Positions 38,676 to 47,960 are shown, counted from the first letter of the stretch. The stretch is DNA of 64,000 nucleotides from Pigmentiphaga sp. NML080357 (GCF_002188465.1 NZ_NINW01000045.1:59590-123589); one strand, 5' to 3'. Notes: generated from the sequence alone by a model not told the origin. Numbers and translations are program-made.

Positions 38676-39652
38676 TGAAACTGGCCACTTTCCTTGCCGC
38701 GGACGGCACGCCCCACATCGGCGCGCTGCTGCCTGACCAATCCGCGGTCTCCGATTTCACGGCGGGCGACGCCGCCCCCTACTTCCGCAGCATGCTGGAC
38801 CTGATCGATGGCGGTGCGCCCGCGCTCGACCACGCGCGAGCGCTCGCGGCCAGGCCCGCCGCCACCCTTCCCGTTGCAGGCCTGGCCCGGCTGGCCCCGC
38901 TGCCGCAGCCGCGGCGGCTGAGGGATTGCCTGTGCTTCGAGACCCACTTCCGCCAGTCGCGCGCCAATCGCCACCTGTTCGGCATCGGCACGCGGCGGCT
39001 GGATCCGGCCTCGATCGAGCTGCCGCGCGTCTGGTACGAGCGCCCTATCTATTACAAGGGCAATCCGTTCAGCGTGGTGGGCGACGGCGCCGACGTCCAC
39101 TGGCCGTCCTATTCCCAGGTCATCGACTACGAGCTCGAGATCGGCGTCGTCACCGCTCGCGGCGGCAAGAACATTCCCGCTTCCGAGGCCGCCTCCTGCA
39201 TCTTCGGCTACACCATCTTCAATGATTTCTCGGCGCGCGACGCGCAGTACGCCGAAATGCAGGGCGGCCTGGGACCCGCCAAGGGCAAGGACTTCGACAC
39301 GGGCAATGCCATGGGGCCGTGGCTGGTCACCGCGGATGAAATCGCCGACCCGCAGGCGCTCACCATGGTCACGCGGGTGAACGGCGAGGAATGGTCGCGG
39401 GGCAATTCGCGCGACATGCATCACACCTTCCTGGACATCATCGCCTATGTGTCGGCCGACGAAACCCTGTACGCGGGCGAGGTGCTGGGGTCGGGGACGG
39501 TGGGAGGCGGCTGCGGCAACGAGCTCGGCCGCTTCCTGAAGGACGGGGACGTGCTGGAACTGGAGGTCAGCGGGCTGGGCACGCTGCGCAACCGCATCGT
39601 GGCGCCGCACGTGCCGACGCCGCCGCCGTTTCCCATTCGCATCCCCGTCTAG
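38675..39652 (+). CDS. Fumarylacetoacetate hydrolase-family protein
   Basis: A 325-residue FAH-family enzyme, cleaving C-C bonds in beta-diketo acids or decarboxylating/isomerising related acids. The fold motifs are visible: the metal-binding segment VIDYELEIGVVTARGG, FNDFSARDAQYAEM, KGKDFDTGNAMGPWLVTADE and GTVGGGCGNELGRFL. Start ATG 38675 overlaps the previous stop. It ends the five-gene operon and suggests ring-opened dioxo acids as intermediates. Confidence 0.9.
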   Translation: MKLATFLAADGTPHIGALLPDQSAVSDFTAGDAAPYFRSMLDLIDGGAPALDHARALAARPAATLPVAGLARLAPLPQPRRLRDCLCFETHFRQSRANRHLFGIGTRRLDPASIELPRVWYERPIYYKGNPFSVVGDGADVHWPSYSQVIDYELEIGVVTARGGKNIPASEAASCIFGYTIFNDFSARDAQYAEMQGGLGPAKGKDFDTGNAMGPWLVTADEIADPQALTMVTRVNGEEWSRGNSRDMHHTFLDIIAYVSADETLYAGEVLGSGTVGGGCGNELGRFLKDGDVLELEVSGLGTLRNRIVAPHVPTPPPFPIRIPV

Positions 39653-39682
39653 CGACACCCGGCGCCTGGCCTCGGGGTGGTG

Positions 39683-40249
39683 TCAGGGCCCGACCGGCAG
39701 GCCCAGCATGCGCGAGATGAGCTCCCCGACCGTCTTGGCCTCGAGCTTGCGCATGAGGCGCAAGCGATAGGTCTCGACGGTACGGGGGCTCAGCGAAAGG
39801 TCCCGGGCGATCTGCTTGCTGGTGCGGCCGGCCAGTATCAGGGCCGAGATTTCCCGTTCGCGAGGCGTCAGCGCCATGCCCAGAGGGCGCCGCACCCGCA
39901 GGTCCTCGAACACCCATATGGCGCACGCGTAGGGCTGGTCGGGCTCCACCGGCTGGCCGGACACCGCGCACCAGAACATCTCGCCGTTGCGGTGGAGCAT
40001 GATGCGCTCGTCGCGGTGGATGCCCTCGGCCAGCATGCTGCGCACGCCGCGCGCGCCGATGTCCTCGTATTCCGCGTGCGAGGGATACAGCATTTCGGTG
40101 GTATGGCCGAGCAGTTGCTGGGAACTGTAGCCGAACATGTTGGCGAAGGCGCGGTTGCAGCGCTCGATGACGCGCTCGCGCGTGACCAGGAGGCCCACCG
40201 GGGCCAGCTCGAACGCGAGGTCGGACAGCGTGGAAGCAAGCGGGGTCAT
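39683..40249 (-). CDS. PAS-domain LuxR/FixJ-type transcriptional regulator
   Basis: A 188-residue regulator with an N-terminal PAS domain (about residues 8-118: GLLVTRERVIERCNRAFANM, GYSSQQLLGHTTEMLYP, RNGEMFWCAVSGQPV) and a C-terminal LuxR helix-turn-helix (LTPREREISALILAGRTSKQ, LSLSPRTVETYRLRLMRKL). No receiver domain is present, so it may sense a ligand directly. It converges on the catabolic operon with a 30-bp gap and may regulate it through the dyad at 33790-33813. Confidence 0.88.
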   Translation of the reverse strand: MTPLASTLSDLAFELAPVGLLVTRERVIERCNRAFANMFGYSSQQLLGHTTEMLYPSHAEYEDIGARGVRSMLAEGIHRDERIMLHRNGEMFWCAVSGQPVEPDQPYACAIWVFEDLRVRRPLGMALTPREREISALILAGRTSKQIARDLSLSPRTVETYRLRLMRKLEAKTVGELISRMLGLPVGP

Positions 40250-40401
40250 GTGCTCGACGTGCGGGCCCAGGCCGCGCGGCCTCGTGCCACGGCCGGCGCC
40301 CCGAGCCGGGTGTTTCCGATGACCGCTTTGTACAACACCTGGCCGCGCCCGGCGACGAGGGATTTACCCCGAAGACGGGCGGCTCAGGCATGGGAATGGA
40401 G

Positions 40402-40816
40402 ACAAAGCAGATCGATAGGCCGGATTCTGTACACGGGTCGCCCCGCGGGCAGTCATTCCTCTAGGCCGCCCGTTGCCGGACGGCTCAAGCCACCTACCCG
40501 CATGCTCGGACGGACCGCCCTGTGCGACCGAAGCCGCGCGCATGCCTATTTGGTGTTGCTCCGGATGGAGGTTGCCGCGTTTCACCCTGCAACGACTCGC
40601 CGCGGCATTGCCGCGCGAACGGCACGGAAGTAGCCGTGCCGGTGCGGAAAGATCCGCCCTCGCCGCAGACTCGTCTCTGTGGCCCTGTTCCTCGGCTTCG
40701 CGCCGCGCGCTTGCGCCCGCGGCGATCGCCGGACGGCCGTTAGCCGCCATCCTGTCCTGTGGAGTCCGGACCTTCCTCGGCGCCCAAGGGCACCGCGACT
40801 GCCTGATCTGCTCTGC
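40402..40816 (-). ncRNA. rnpB: RNase P RNA (type A)
   Basis: Catalytic RNA of RNase P, which matures tRNA 5' ends. On the minus strand the 5' end begins AGCAGATCAGGCAGTCGC and contains the conserved GAGGAAGGTCCGGACTCC (P4 5' strand); near the 3' end is AGAGGAATGACTGCC followed by ACAGAATCCGGCCTATCG. The termini pair (AGCAGATC at 40812-40805 with GATCTGCT at 40413-40406) as helix P1. A TAAAAT at 40828-40823 fits the -10 about seven bases before the 5' end. Exact ends are uncertain by a few bases. Confidence 0.93.
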
Positions 40817-40825
40817 CTTTCTATT

Positions 40826-41662
40826 TTACCGCTGGCGGCTGCGCCCGGGGCGGAAAACTTCCTTGTCGTCGTAGAACCCCGGCGCGGTATTGTCCGGCCA
40901 CCAGCCCGGCAGGCCGAGCACCGGCAGGGGGCAGAGGTCGCGCGTGTTGAAGAAGGGCCAGTTGTCCAGCCAATCCGCCACCAGCCGGTCGACGGTCGCC
41001 CGGCGCTGGTGCGGCGAAGCGCGGAAGTACGAATCGTCGACCGGAATAATGAGCGTATGCGCGGTGATCGACTTGTAGGGCCGCACCAGCTTTTCCAGCA
41101 GGCCGTGCCCGACCGCCCAGGGTTCGGTCTGCATCAGGGTCGCGGTGCGGCGCTCGATGAACAGCGTGCGCCAGTCGAAGCGGCGCAGCGCCTGCGCCAG
41201 GTCGTCGCTGGAGCAGGCCAGCACCAGGCCGTTTTCGTCGAATACCGTGACCGCGTCCCGTAGCGGGCCCCGGCCCGTTGCCGCGCTGGCGGACTTCTTC
41301 AGCGCCCGGGCCTGCATCGCGTTCAGGCGCGCCTTGATCTGCGGAAAGGCGAACCAGACCAGGCCGTTGAAAAGGTCATGCAGATTATCCCGGGTGGGCA
41401 CCCGGCCAGTTTGATGGATATGCGTCTCGTAAGCCCGGCCCTCGGGCAGGTCCGAGGGAGGAACGAACAACAGCGACTTGCCCGAGGCCAGCCGCATGCG
41501 GCCGCCGCGCGCCCCGCCTCCGGCCTCGCCCGCGGTCAGCAGCCGGTTCAGGCTGTCGCATAACGGTTCGCCGCTCCCGCGCGCGAGCATTTCGCCCTTG
41601 TGAGCGATGCCGGCGAACCAGGGCTGCCCCCAGTCGATGGGGCTCAGGTCGAGACCCGCCAC
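40826..41662 (-). CDS. DUF3025 family protein
   Basis: A 278-residue soluble protein that I recognise as DUF3025, a proteobacterial family without established function. Conserved-looking segments are [60 protein letters not shown] and [16 protein letters not shown]. No signal peptide or membrane segment. Its ATG lies inside the end of pyrC (19-bp overlap), implying co-transcription and coupling, and its last codons contain the probable rnpB -10 element. Confidence 0.8.
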   Translation of the reverse strand: MAGLDLSPIDWGQPWFAGIAHKGEMLARGSGEPLCDSLNRLLTAGEAGGGARGGRMRLASGKSLLFVPPSDLPEGRAYETHIHQTGRVPTRDNLHDLFNGLVWFAFPQIKARLNAMQARALKKSASAATGRGPLRDAVTVFDENGLVLACSSDDLAQALRRFDWRTLFIERRTATLMQTEPWAVGHGLLEKLVRPYKSITAHTLIIPVDDSYFRASPHQRRATVDRLVADWLDNWPFFNTRDLCPLPVLGLPGWWPDNTAPGFYDDKEVFRPGRSRQR

Positions 41663-42699
41663 GGCAGGGTCTCCCCGCCGGCCAGGGGCACGATGGTTTG
41701 CTGGCCGAAAGGCAATTCATCGGGAATGCGGAACGGCTCGCGCACCAGCGTAAGCGTGCCGGTATTGCGAGGAAGGCCGTAGAAATCGGGACCGTGGAAG
41801 CTCGCGAACGCTTCCAGCGCATCCAGCTTGCCGGCATCGTCGAACGCCTTCGCGTAGAGCTCCATCGCGTGCAGTCCGGTGAAGCAACCGGCGCATCCGC
41901 AAGCATGTTCCTTCAGGCCACGCGCATGCGGAGCGCTGTCGGTGCCGAGGAAAAAACGGGGGTTGCCGCTGGTGGCCACGTCCACCAGGGCCTGGCGGTG
42001 GGTCTCGCGCTTGAGCACCGGCAGGCAGTACCAGTGGGGGCGCATGCCGCCCTGGAACAGGGCATTGCGGTTGTACAGCAGGTGCTGCGGCGTGATCGTC
42101 GCCGCGATGGGACCTTCGGCGTCGCGCACGTACTGCGCGGCATCGGCAGTGGTGATGTGCTCGAACACCACCTTCAGGCCGGGAAACGCGCGGCGCAGCG
42201 GGATCATGACCCGATCGATGAAAGCCTTCTCGCGATCGAATACGTCGATGGCAGGATCGGTGGCTTCCCCGTGCGTCAGGAGCGGCATGCCGATCCTCTC
42301 CATCGCTTCCAGCACTTTCGCGCAGCGGCCGAGCAGGTCGGTCACGCCGGCGTCCGAATTCGTGGTTGCCCCCGCGGGATAGAGCTTCACCGCGTGCACC
42401 GCCCCCGACTCGCGCGCGCGGGCGATTTCGTCGGGCGCGGTATTGTCGGTCAGGTAGAGCGTCATCAGCGGCGTGAACGCCACCGCGTCCGCCCCGCTCT
42501 TGCCCAGCGCCGCCAGGATCCGCTCGCGATAGGCCAGCGCTTGCGCCGTCGTGGTGACGGGCGGCTTGAGGTTGGGCATGACGATGGCCCGGGCGAACTG
42601 CCGCGCCGAATGGCCGACGACGGCTTCGAGCGCCTCGCCGTCGCGCAGGTGCAGGTGCCAATCGTCGGGGCGGGTGATGGTGAGCGTGGAAGTAGTCAT
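41644..42699 (-). CDS. pyrC: Dihydroorotase PyrC
   Basis: PyrC cyclises carbamoyl-aspartate to dihydroorotate in pyrimidine synthesis. It is 351 residues, the class II (E. coli-like) length. Motifs: [11 protein letters not shown] (zinc H15 and H17), [19 protein letters not shown] (K105, the carboxylated lysine), [22 protein letters not shown] and [15 protein letters not shown] with [11 protein letters not shown]. Starts at ATG 42699 and is followed by the overlapping DUF3025 gene. Confidence 0.97.
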   Translation of the reverse strand: MTTSTLTITRPDDWHLHLRDGEALEAVVGHSARQFARAIVMPNLKPPVTTTAQALAYRERILAALGKSGADAVAFTPLMTLYLTDNTAPDEIARARESGAVHAVKLYPAGATTNSDAGVTDLLGRCAKVLEAMERIGMPLLTHGEATDPAIDVFDREKAFIDRVMIPLRRAFPGLKVVFEHITTADAAQYVRDAEGPIAATITPQHLLYNRNALFQGGMRPHWYCLPVLKRETHRQALVDVATSGNPRFFLGTDSAPHARGLKEHACGCAGCFTGLHAMELYAKAFDDAGKLDALEAFASFHGPDFYGLPRNTGTLTLVREPFRIPDELPFGQQTIVPLAGGETLPWRVST

Positions 42700-42732
42700 A
42701 GAAGGATTTTACCTCCCTCGGCGCAAGGGACG

Positions 42733-42831
42733 CCCCCCCTAGCGCTTCGCGCGTCCCCCTCAAGGGGGCGGCGCTGGCGGACCGGCAGGGGGGCCCTCCA
42801 TACTGGGCGCGCGTCAGCGCGTAGGGGGGCC
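42733..42831 (+). repeat. Shortened copy of the dispersed intergenic repeat
   Basis: About 100 bp with the two outer segments of the 250-bp element: CGCTTCGCGCGTCCCCCTCA-AGGGGGCGGCG at the left and GGGCGCGCGTCAGCGCGTAG with a G-run at the right. The central part seen in copies A and B is missing. It lies between pyrC (start 42699) and the M20 gene (stop 42846). Confidence 0.65.
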
Positions 42832-42845
42832 AGTCTTAGAGGGGC

Positions 42846-44051
42846 TCAGTCCACCACCGGCATGCTCCGCTCGACGAGCGAAGCCATGATCCCCGCGCCG
42901 AGCGGGATCACGGCATCGTTGAAGTCGTAGTTGCTGTTGTGCAGGAAGCAGCCGCTTTCGGCGCCACCCTGCCCCAGCCGGAAATACGCCCCGGGCCTGC
43001 CTTGCAGCATGAACGAGAAATCCTCGGCGCCCATCGACGGCGTCAGGTCGCGGATAACGTTTTCCTTGCCCAGCATGGCGGTGGCCACGTCCGCGACGAA
43101 ATTGGCCTCGCGCGGAGTATTGATCGTGGCGGGATAGATGCGCTCGTACTTGAGCGTGGCCGTGGCGCCGAAGGCCGCCGCAATGGAGGTCGAGAGCTCG
43201 CGCAGCCGGGTCTCGACCATCTCTTGCACGGTTCGGCGGAAGGTCCGGACGGTGCCCACCAGCCGGGCCTCGCGCGGGATCACGCTCATCGCGCCCGGAT
43301 GCCCTGCCTGCACCGAACAGATGGACACCACGGCCGAATCGAGCGGGTTCACATTGCGCGCGACGATGGACTGCGTGGCGGTGATGATCTGGCCCGCCAC
43401 CACCACCGGATCGATGGTCAGGTAAGGGTGGGCGCCATGGCCGCCGCGTCCCTCGATCACGATCTCGAAGCGGTCGGAAGCCGCCATCATCGGGCCGGGA
43501 TTGATGCCCACCTTGCCGGCGGGCAGGCCCGGCCAGTTGTGCAGTGCGTAGATTTCGTTACAAGGAAAGATATCGAACAGGCCGTCTTCCATCATGGCGC
43601 GCGCACCGCCCAGCCCTTCCTCGGCTGGCTGGAAGATCAGCACGGCGGTGCCGTCGAAATTGCGGGTCTTGGCCAGATAGCGGGCCACGCCCAGCAGGAT
43701 CGCCGTATGGCCGTCATGGCCGCAGCCATGCATCAGGCCCGGCTTGCTGGATCGGTGGTCGAAGGCGTTGTCCTCGGTCATGGGCAGCGCGTCCATGTCG
43801 GCGCGCAGGCCGATCATGCGTCCGCTGTCGCAGCGGCGGCCCCGGATCACGCCCACCACGCCGGTCTTGCCTATCCCCCGGTGCACTTCCACGCCCAGCA
43901 GCTCCAAGGCCTTGGCCACGATGCCCGAGGTGCGCACCTCTTCGAATCCGAGCTCGGGATGCGCGTGCAGGTCGCGCCGCAGCAGCGTCAGATCATCGTG
44001 AAACTTGCGTATTGCTTCCAGCGGCGAACGCAGCGCCACCCCAGCTTCCAT
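42846..44051 (-). CDS. M20-family amidohydrolase (hippurate hydrolase-like)
   Basis: A 401-residue M20D metallo-hydrolase that removes acyl groups from amino acids or cleaves related amides. Motifs: LLRRDLHAHPELGFEE, GLRADMDALPM, the metal site MHGCGHDGHTAILLG, EEGLGGARAMMEDG, EGRGGHGAHPYLTIDPVV (dimerisation/active-site loop) and MGAEDFSFML. No signal peptide, so it is cytosolic. Start ATG 44051. It ends just past the shortened repeat element and is not obviously part of an operon. Confidence 0.92.
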   Translation of the reverse strand: MEAGVALRSPLEAIRKFHDDLTLLRRDLHAHPELGFEEVRTSGIVAKALELLGVEVHRGIGKTGVVGVIRGRRCDSGRMIGLRADMDALPMTEDNAFDHRSSKPGLMHGCGHDGHTAILLGVARYLAKTRNFDGTAVLIFQPAEEGLGGARAMMEDGLFDIFPCNEIYALHNWPGLPAGKVGINPGPMMAASDRFEIVIEGRGGHGAHPYLTIDPVVVAGQIITATQSIVARNVNPLDSAVVSICSVQAGHPGAMSVIPREARLVGTVRTFRRTVQEMVETRLRELSTSIAAAFGATATLKYERIYPATINTPREANFVADVATAMLGKENVIRDLTPSMGAEDFSFMLQGRPGAYFRLGQGGAESGCFLHNSNYDFNDAVIPLGAGIMASLVERSMPVVD

Positions 44052-44094
44052 TCCTGCTCTCCGGTCCTGCGGCCGCCGGAACGCGGCCCGAATA

Positions 44095-44946
44095 TCAATC
44101 GATAACCGGACCGTCCGGGAGTTCCCCCAGGGCTGTCCGACTTGGTGTCAAAAGCTGAATGTCCCCATACCAGCTCTCGGCATAACCCCGGGTGTTGTCG
44201 GTGTCGGTCATGACGCCGACGCCGATCAGCGTGCCGGGCGCCTCGCCGAACAGCTCGGTGTAGTCCTGCACGTAGTTGCGTTCGTAGTCGAGCCATCGGC
44301 CCACGCCCTCGGGACCGGATTCGACCACCTTCAGGCGGACCCGCGAACTATGGGCATTGACCAGGGTGGCCCCGACCGGCAGCCGGGTGTCCCACGTATA
44401 GATCAGCGTGGCATAAGGGACTTCGCGTCCGAGCAGCATGCGCGCGGTCTCGGCCAGCATCTGCTCGCGCAGCGGCAGCTTGCGCCAATCGCCGTCGAAC
44501 GCCAGCACCAGGCGCACCGGCGCGTCCTCGGTTTCGGGGCGGGAACTGTCCGCCCGTTCGATCATGGCATCCGTGCGCCAGGACCAGCGCACATAAGGCG
44601 CGTCGACGGCCGGCAAGCCAAGAGGCACCCACATGCCGCTGGCGGCCGATTGCGCCACCGCATGCAAGACGGGGCGGTCTTCGCCCTCGATCCGGGCGCG
44701 GGTGATCTGGTAGCGGGTACGGACCTTGTCCGGCCGGATGATCCAGGGCCGCCAGCCTGCGGGCGGTTCGCCCACGGCGGACACCGATTGTGACAACACC
44801 AGCGCGGCGGCGCCGTCCACCGGCGGGACCTCCGCCGTCGCCTCCCGGTCCGCGGAGGGGCTGGCGCAAGCCGCCAACAAAGCGGCGGCAGCCAGCAAAA
44901 CGGTCGAAAACCGGAAACAAGGCGGAACGGATACGGACATCGGCAA
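44095..44946 (-). CDS. Putative lipoprotein, DUF3047-like
   Basis: A protein of about 283 residues with a lipoprotein signal (hydrophobic stretch then LLAACAS lipobox, Cys about 27). The mature part contains YQITRARIEGEDRPVLHAVA, MWVPLGLPAVDAPYVRWSWR and APVRLVLAFDGDWRK followed by YTWDTRLPVGATL and YERNYVQDYTELFG, which fits the DUF3047 family of unknown function. ATG 44946 or 44940 may be the start. It would be anchored in the envelope. No operon partner is evident. Confidence 0.65.
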   Translation of the reverse strand: MPMSVSVPPCFRFSTVLLAAAALLAACASPSADREATAEVPPVDGAAALVLSQSVSAVGEPPAGWRPWIIRPDKVRTRYQITRARIEGEDRPVLHAVAQSAASGMWVPLGLPAVDAPYVRWSWRTDAMIERADSSRPETEDAPVRLVLAFDGDWRKLPLREQMLAETARMLLGREVPYATLIYTWDTRLPVGATLVNAHSSRVRLKVVESGPEGVGRWLDYERNYVQDYTELFGEAPGTLIGVGVMTDTDNTRGYAESWYGDIQLLTPSRTALGELPDGPVID

Positions 44947-45194
44947 GCGCGCCCCGGCGCTGGGGAAGACGGCGATGCGACCATTCTACCGGGCGTATCG
45001 CCCCGGGAAGCGTTGCATACCCGTCGAAAACCCCAGGGAAACGCCGTTTCTGTTGGAATTTTGTTGTGACTTTGCCCAGCAAGGCGATATGCTGCGCTCG
45101 CGGGGTTATTCCGCAGTTCTGGAGTCTGCCTCTCGCGCACTGCGGTGTGGCCCTGCTAACGATCTGACGATTGAACCCTTTTTAGGAGTACAGC

Positions 45195-45566
45195 ATGGCC
45201 ACAGCCAAAAAGGCGCCGGCAAAGAAAGCCGCGCCCGCCAAGAAAGCCGCTCCGGCTAAGAAAGCCCCGGCTGCCAAGAAAGCCGCCCCGGCCAAGAAGG
45301 CCGCGACCAAGGCTCCCCGCAAGGTCAACGCCGCTTTCCTCAAGCCCATGACCCCCAGCGCGACGCTGGCCGCCATCATCGGCCCGGCCCCGCTGCCGCG
45401 CACGGAAGTCACCCGCAAGGTCTGGGAATACATCAAGAAGCACAAGCTGCAGGATCCCAAGGCCAAGCGCAACATCAACGCCGACGCCAAGCTCAAGGAG
45501 CTCTTCGGCAAGCCCAGCGTCGACATGTTCGAGTTGACCAAGATCGTCAACGCGCACCTGAAGTAA
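45195..45566 (+). CDS. SWIB/MDM2-domain protein with histone H1-like Lys/Ala-rich N-terminus
   Basis: A 123-residue protein with two parts. Residues 1-45 are repeats of AKKAAP/AKKAPA, very basic and resembling bacterial H1-like tails that bind DNA. Residues about 50-122 form a SWIB domain (LAAIIGPAPLPRTEVTRKVW, INADAKLKELFG, MFELTKIVNAHL). SWIB domains in eukaryotes occur in chromatin remodellers; in bacteria such proteins are thought to be nucleoid-associated. Start ATG 45195 follows TTTAGGAG. The 248-bp upstream gap has no gene; a strong terminator follows. Confidence 0.9.
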   Translation: MATAKKAPAKKAAPAKKAAPAKKAPAAKKAAPAKKAATKAPRKVNAAFLKPMTPSATLAAIIGPAPLPRTEVTRKVWEYIKKHKLQDPKAKRNINADAKLKELFGKPSVDMFELTKIVNAHLK

Positions 45567-45597
45567 AGAGGCCGCCCCGGTTCGCGGGGCTCCATCG

Positions 45598-45633
45598 GGC
45601 GCCCGGCCGGATCGGTCCGGGCGCCTTGTTTTT
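45598..45633 (+). terminator. Rho-independent terminator of the SWIB gene
   Basis: A perfect 9-bp stem, GGCGCCCGG (45598-45606) and CCGGGCGCC (45617-45625), with a 10-base loop, followed by TTGTTTTT (45626-45633). The last T is also the first base of the convergent gene's stop codon. Confidence 0.85.
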
Positions 45634-46808
45634 CAGCGTCCGCCGCGTATCACGAGTATCTGCCCCTGCCCGGCGTCGGTCAGCAGATACAGCTCTCCCG
45701 ACGGCCCCGCCACCACGTGGCGTATGCGGCGCCCCATGTCGGTCAGCAGGCGCTCCTCGCGCACCACTTTTTGCCCGTCCATCTGCAGGCGTATCAAGGC
45801 CTGCCCGCTCAACGCACCGGTGAAGACGCTGCCGTTCCATCCGGGGATGGCCTGGCTGGTGTAGAACGCCAGGCCGCTGGGCGAGACCGACGGCACCCAG
45901 CTGTAGAGGGGCGGCTCGAATCCCGGCGGCGAGGCCTCCTCGCCGATCTTGCCCCCGCCGTATTCTTCGCCATAGGTATAGCGCGGCCAGCCGTAGTTCT
46001 TCCCGGCGCGCACGACATTCAGCTCGTCGCCGCCCTGCGGCCCATGTTCGACCAGCCACAGTTCGCCCGTGCGCGGGTGCAGCGCCGCGCCTTGGGGGTT
46101 GCGGTGGCCGAGCGACCAGATCTCGGGCAATGCCTTCTTGTCACTGGTGAAGGGGTTGTCCGAGGGGACACTGCCATCGTCGTTGATCCGCACGACCTTG
46201 CCATGGTGCGTGTCCAAACCCTGAGCGTCCGGCCGCGTCCTGCGGCTGGAGCGCTCGCCAAGGGTGACGAACAGCTTCCCATCGCGCGCGAAGACCAGGC
46301 GCGAGCCGAAATGCAGGGTGCTGGCGAACTTGGGCGCCTGGCGGAAGACGACCCTGGAATCGGCAAAGCGCCATCGATCGCCGTCCTGCACCAGCTTGCC
46401 GCGCGCCACGGCCGTGCTGTTGCCCCCCTCGCCCGCTTCGGCGTAGCTCAGGTAGACGAGCCCGTTGCGCGCGAAGTCCGGATGCAAGACCACGTCCAAC
46501 AGCCCCCCCTGGCCGCGGGCGTCGACCTTGGGTGTCCCGCTTACCGGGGGGGACAGCTCGCCGCTCGGGGACACCACCCGCAACCGGCCCGGACGTTCGG
46601 TCACCAGCGCCCCGCCGTTGGGCAGCAAGGCCAGGCCCCACGGATGCTCCAGGCCTTCGGCCCAGGTCGAAACCGTCACCCCTGCCGGCAACGCCGCCCT
46701 GGCCATCGGCACATCCTTGCCCGGCCTGACCGGCTGCGCCTGCGCGGCACCCGCTCCCGCGATGAGCGCCGCCACGCACCAGGCCATGCAACACACTCGT
46801 AGCTTCAT
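45633..46808 (-). CDS. PQQ-dependent sugar dehydrogenase (YliI/sorbosone dehydrogenase-like)
   Basis: A 391-residue exported six-bladed beta-propeller. Start ATG 46808 has AAGGAGAACG before it; signal peptide MKLRVCCMAWCVAALIAGAG with a cut near AQA. Family features: GLEHPWGLALLPNGGALVTE, DVVLHPDFARNGLVYLSYAE, LGHRNPQGAALHPRTGELW with EHGPQGGDELN (the PQQ/calcium site) and the final GPSGELYLLTDAGQGQIL. Such enzymes oxidise aldose sugars in the periplasm using PQQ. The gene is convergent with the SWIB gene and stands alone. Confidence 0.9.
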   Translation of the reverse strand: MKLRVCCMAWCVAALIAGAGAAQAQPVRPGKDVPMARAALPAGVTVSTWAEGLEHPWGLALLPNGGALVTERPGRLRVVSPSGELSPPVSGTPKVDARGQGGLLDVVLHPDFARNGLVYLSYAEAGEGGNSTAVARGKLVQDGDRWRFADSRVVFRQAPKFASTLHFGSRLVFARDGKLFVTLGERSSRRTRPDAQGLDTHHGKVVRINDDGSVPSDNPFTSDKKALPEIWSLGHRNPQGAALHPRTGELWLVEHGPQGGDELNVVRAGKNYGWPRYTYGEEYGGGKIGEEASPPGFEPPLYSWVPSVSPSGLAFYTSQAIPGWNGSVFTGALSGQALIRLQMDGQKVVREERLLTDMGRRIRHVVAGPSGELYLLTDAGQGQILVIRGGR

Positions 46809-46985
46809 GTCGTTCTCCTTGCCCGCGATTCGGATCTTGACCGGAAACCGGCGCCGGCGTTCCCGCGCTGCAGTTCCTCCCAGCGAGCGTACCGCATGCG
46901 AGCGACGCACCGCCATGCGGCGGGGGCCTGCCGGATTGTGACCAATTGGAAGCGGGCGCCCGTACAGGCGCGCGGAGAGACGGCA

Positions 46986-47960
46986 CTACATCGTGACGAC
47001 TGCCTTGCCAATCACCCTGCGGTCCGCAATCTGCTGCAGGGCATCGACGATGCGGGAAAAGGAAAACTGCTGAGTCACCTCGGTACGCAACCGACCCTCG
47101 CCCCAGAGTTCGCACAAGCGATCGAGGCTGGCCATGGCAAGCCGCGGGTTGCGTTCGAGGTGAAGACGATAGCTGACGCCAATCACTCGCGCCTGCTTGA
47201 GCAGCACTAGGTTGCCCTTGATCAGCGGGATGACCCCGCTCGCGTAGCCGGCAATCAGAAACCGACCATAGGGAGCGATGGCCCGTAATGCGCTTTCCGT
47301 CGCGTCGCCGCCAACCACGTCGAGAATGACGTCGGCGCCCCGACCTCCGGTCAGTTCCTTGATGCGGGTGCCGAGCGTGCCCGGATCGCTGTCGATGACA
47401 TGATCGGCCCCGTTGTTCAGGCAAGTGCGCTGCTTGAGAGGGGTGCTCGCGGCCGCGACGACTGTGGCGCCGATTGCCTTGGCGATCTGGATGGCGCACA
47501 GCCCGATCCCGCCCGAAGCGCCCAGGATCACGATTGTCTCTCCCGCCGCCAGCTGACCGCAGTCCACGAGGCCATGGTAGGCGGTGCTATAGACGAGGAC
47601 GAAGCCCGCAGCGGCCAGATCGTCCATGCCTTCGGGCACGTGCCTGACCCGGTTGGCTGGCACCGCCACCTGTTCGGCGAAACAGCCCTGGCCGGCATAA
47701 GTCATGACACGGTCGCCCGGGGCGAATCCCGTCACGCCGGGACCGGTGTCGATCACGGTGCCCATGGCTTCGACGCCGGGCACGAACGGCGTCGGCGGTT
47801 TGACCTGGTACTTTCCTTGGGGCATAAGGACATCGGGCGGATTGACCGACGCCGCCCGCACCCGGATGAGGGCGCAGCCCGGGCCCACCTCGGGTTCGGG
47901 GATATCTTCGTGGACTAGCCGGTCGATGGGACCGTATTCGCGGCAGACGAGCGCATGCAT
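46986..47960 (-). CDS. NAD(P)-dependent quinone oxidoreductase (zinc-free MDR family)
   Basis: A 324-residue medium-chain dehydrogenase/reductase of the quinone oxidoreductase type. Features: N-terminal GroES-like domain (VRAASVNPPDVLMPQGKY), GDRVMTYAGQGCFAEQVAV, the nucleotide-binding ILGASGGIGLCAIQIAKA and DVILDVVGGDATESAL. Catalytic zinc ligands are absent, as usual in this subgroup. It reduces quinones or enoyl substrates with NADPH. It is the last gene of the leftward unit starting at the CoA-transferase gene at 51172, 18 bp after the Bug receptor. Confidence 0.88.
   Translation of the reverse strand: MHALVCREYGPIDRLVHEDIPEPEVGPGCALIRVRAASVNPPDVLMPQGKYQVKPPTPFVPGVEAMGTVIDTGPGVTGFAPGDRVMTYAGQGCFAEQVAVPANRVRHVPEGMDDLAAAGFVLVYSTAYHGLVDCGQLAAGETIVILGASGGIGLCAIQIAKAIGATVVAAASTPLKQRTCLNNGADHVIDSDPGTLGTRIKELTGGRGADVILDVVGGDATESALRAIAPYGRFLIAGYASGVIPLIKGNLVLLKQARVIGVSYRLHLERNPRLAMASLDRLCELWGEGRLRTEVTQQFSFSRIVDALQQIADRRVIGKAVVTM

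Noticed and set aside
39653..39682. GACACC...GGTGTC stem between the FAH-family and LuxR genes as a terminator
   Set aside because: The stem is only six base pairs and has no T-run on either side.
45195..45330. DNA tandem repeats at the 5' end of the SWIB gene considered as a separate repeat locus
   Set aside because: The repetition is explained by the coding of AKKAAP units.
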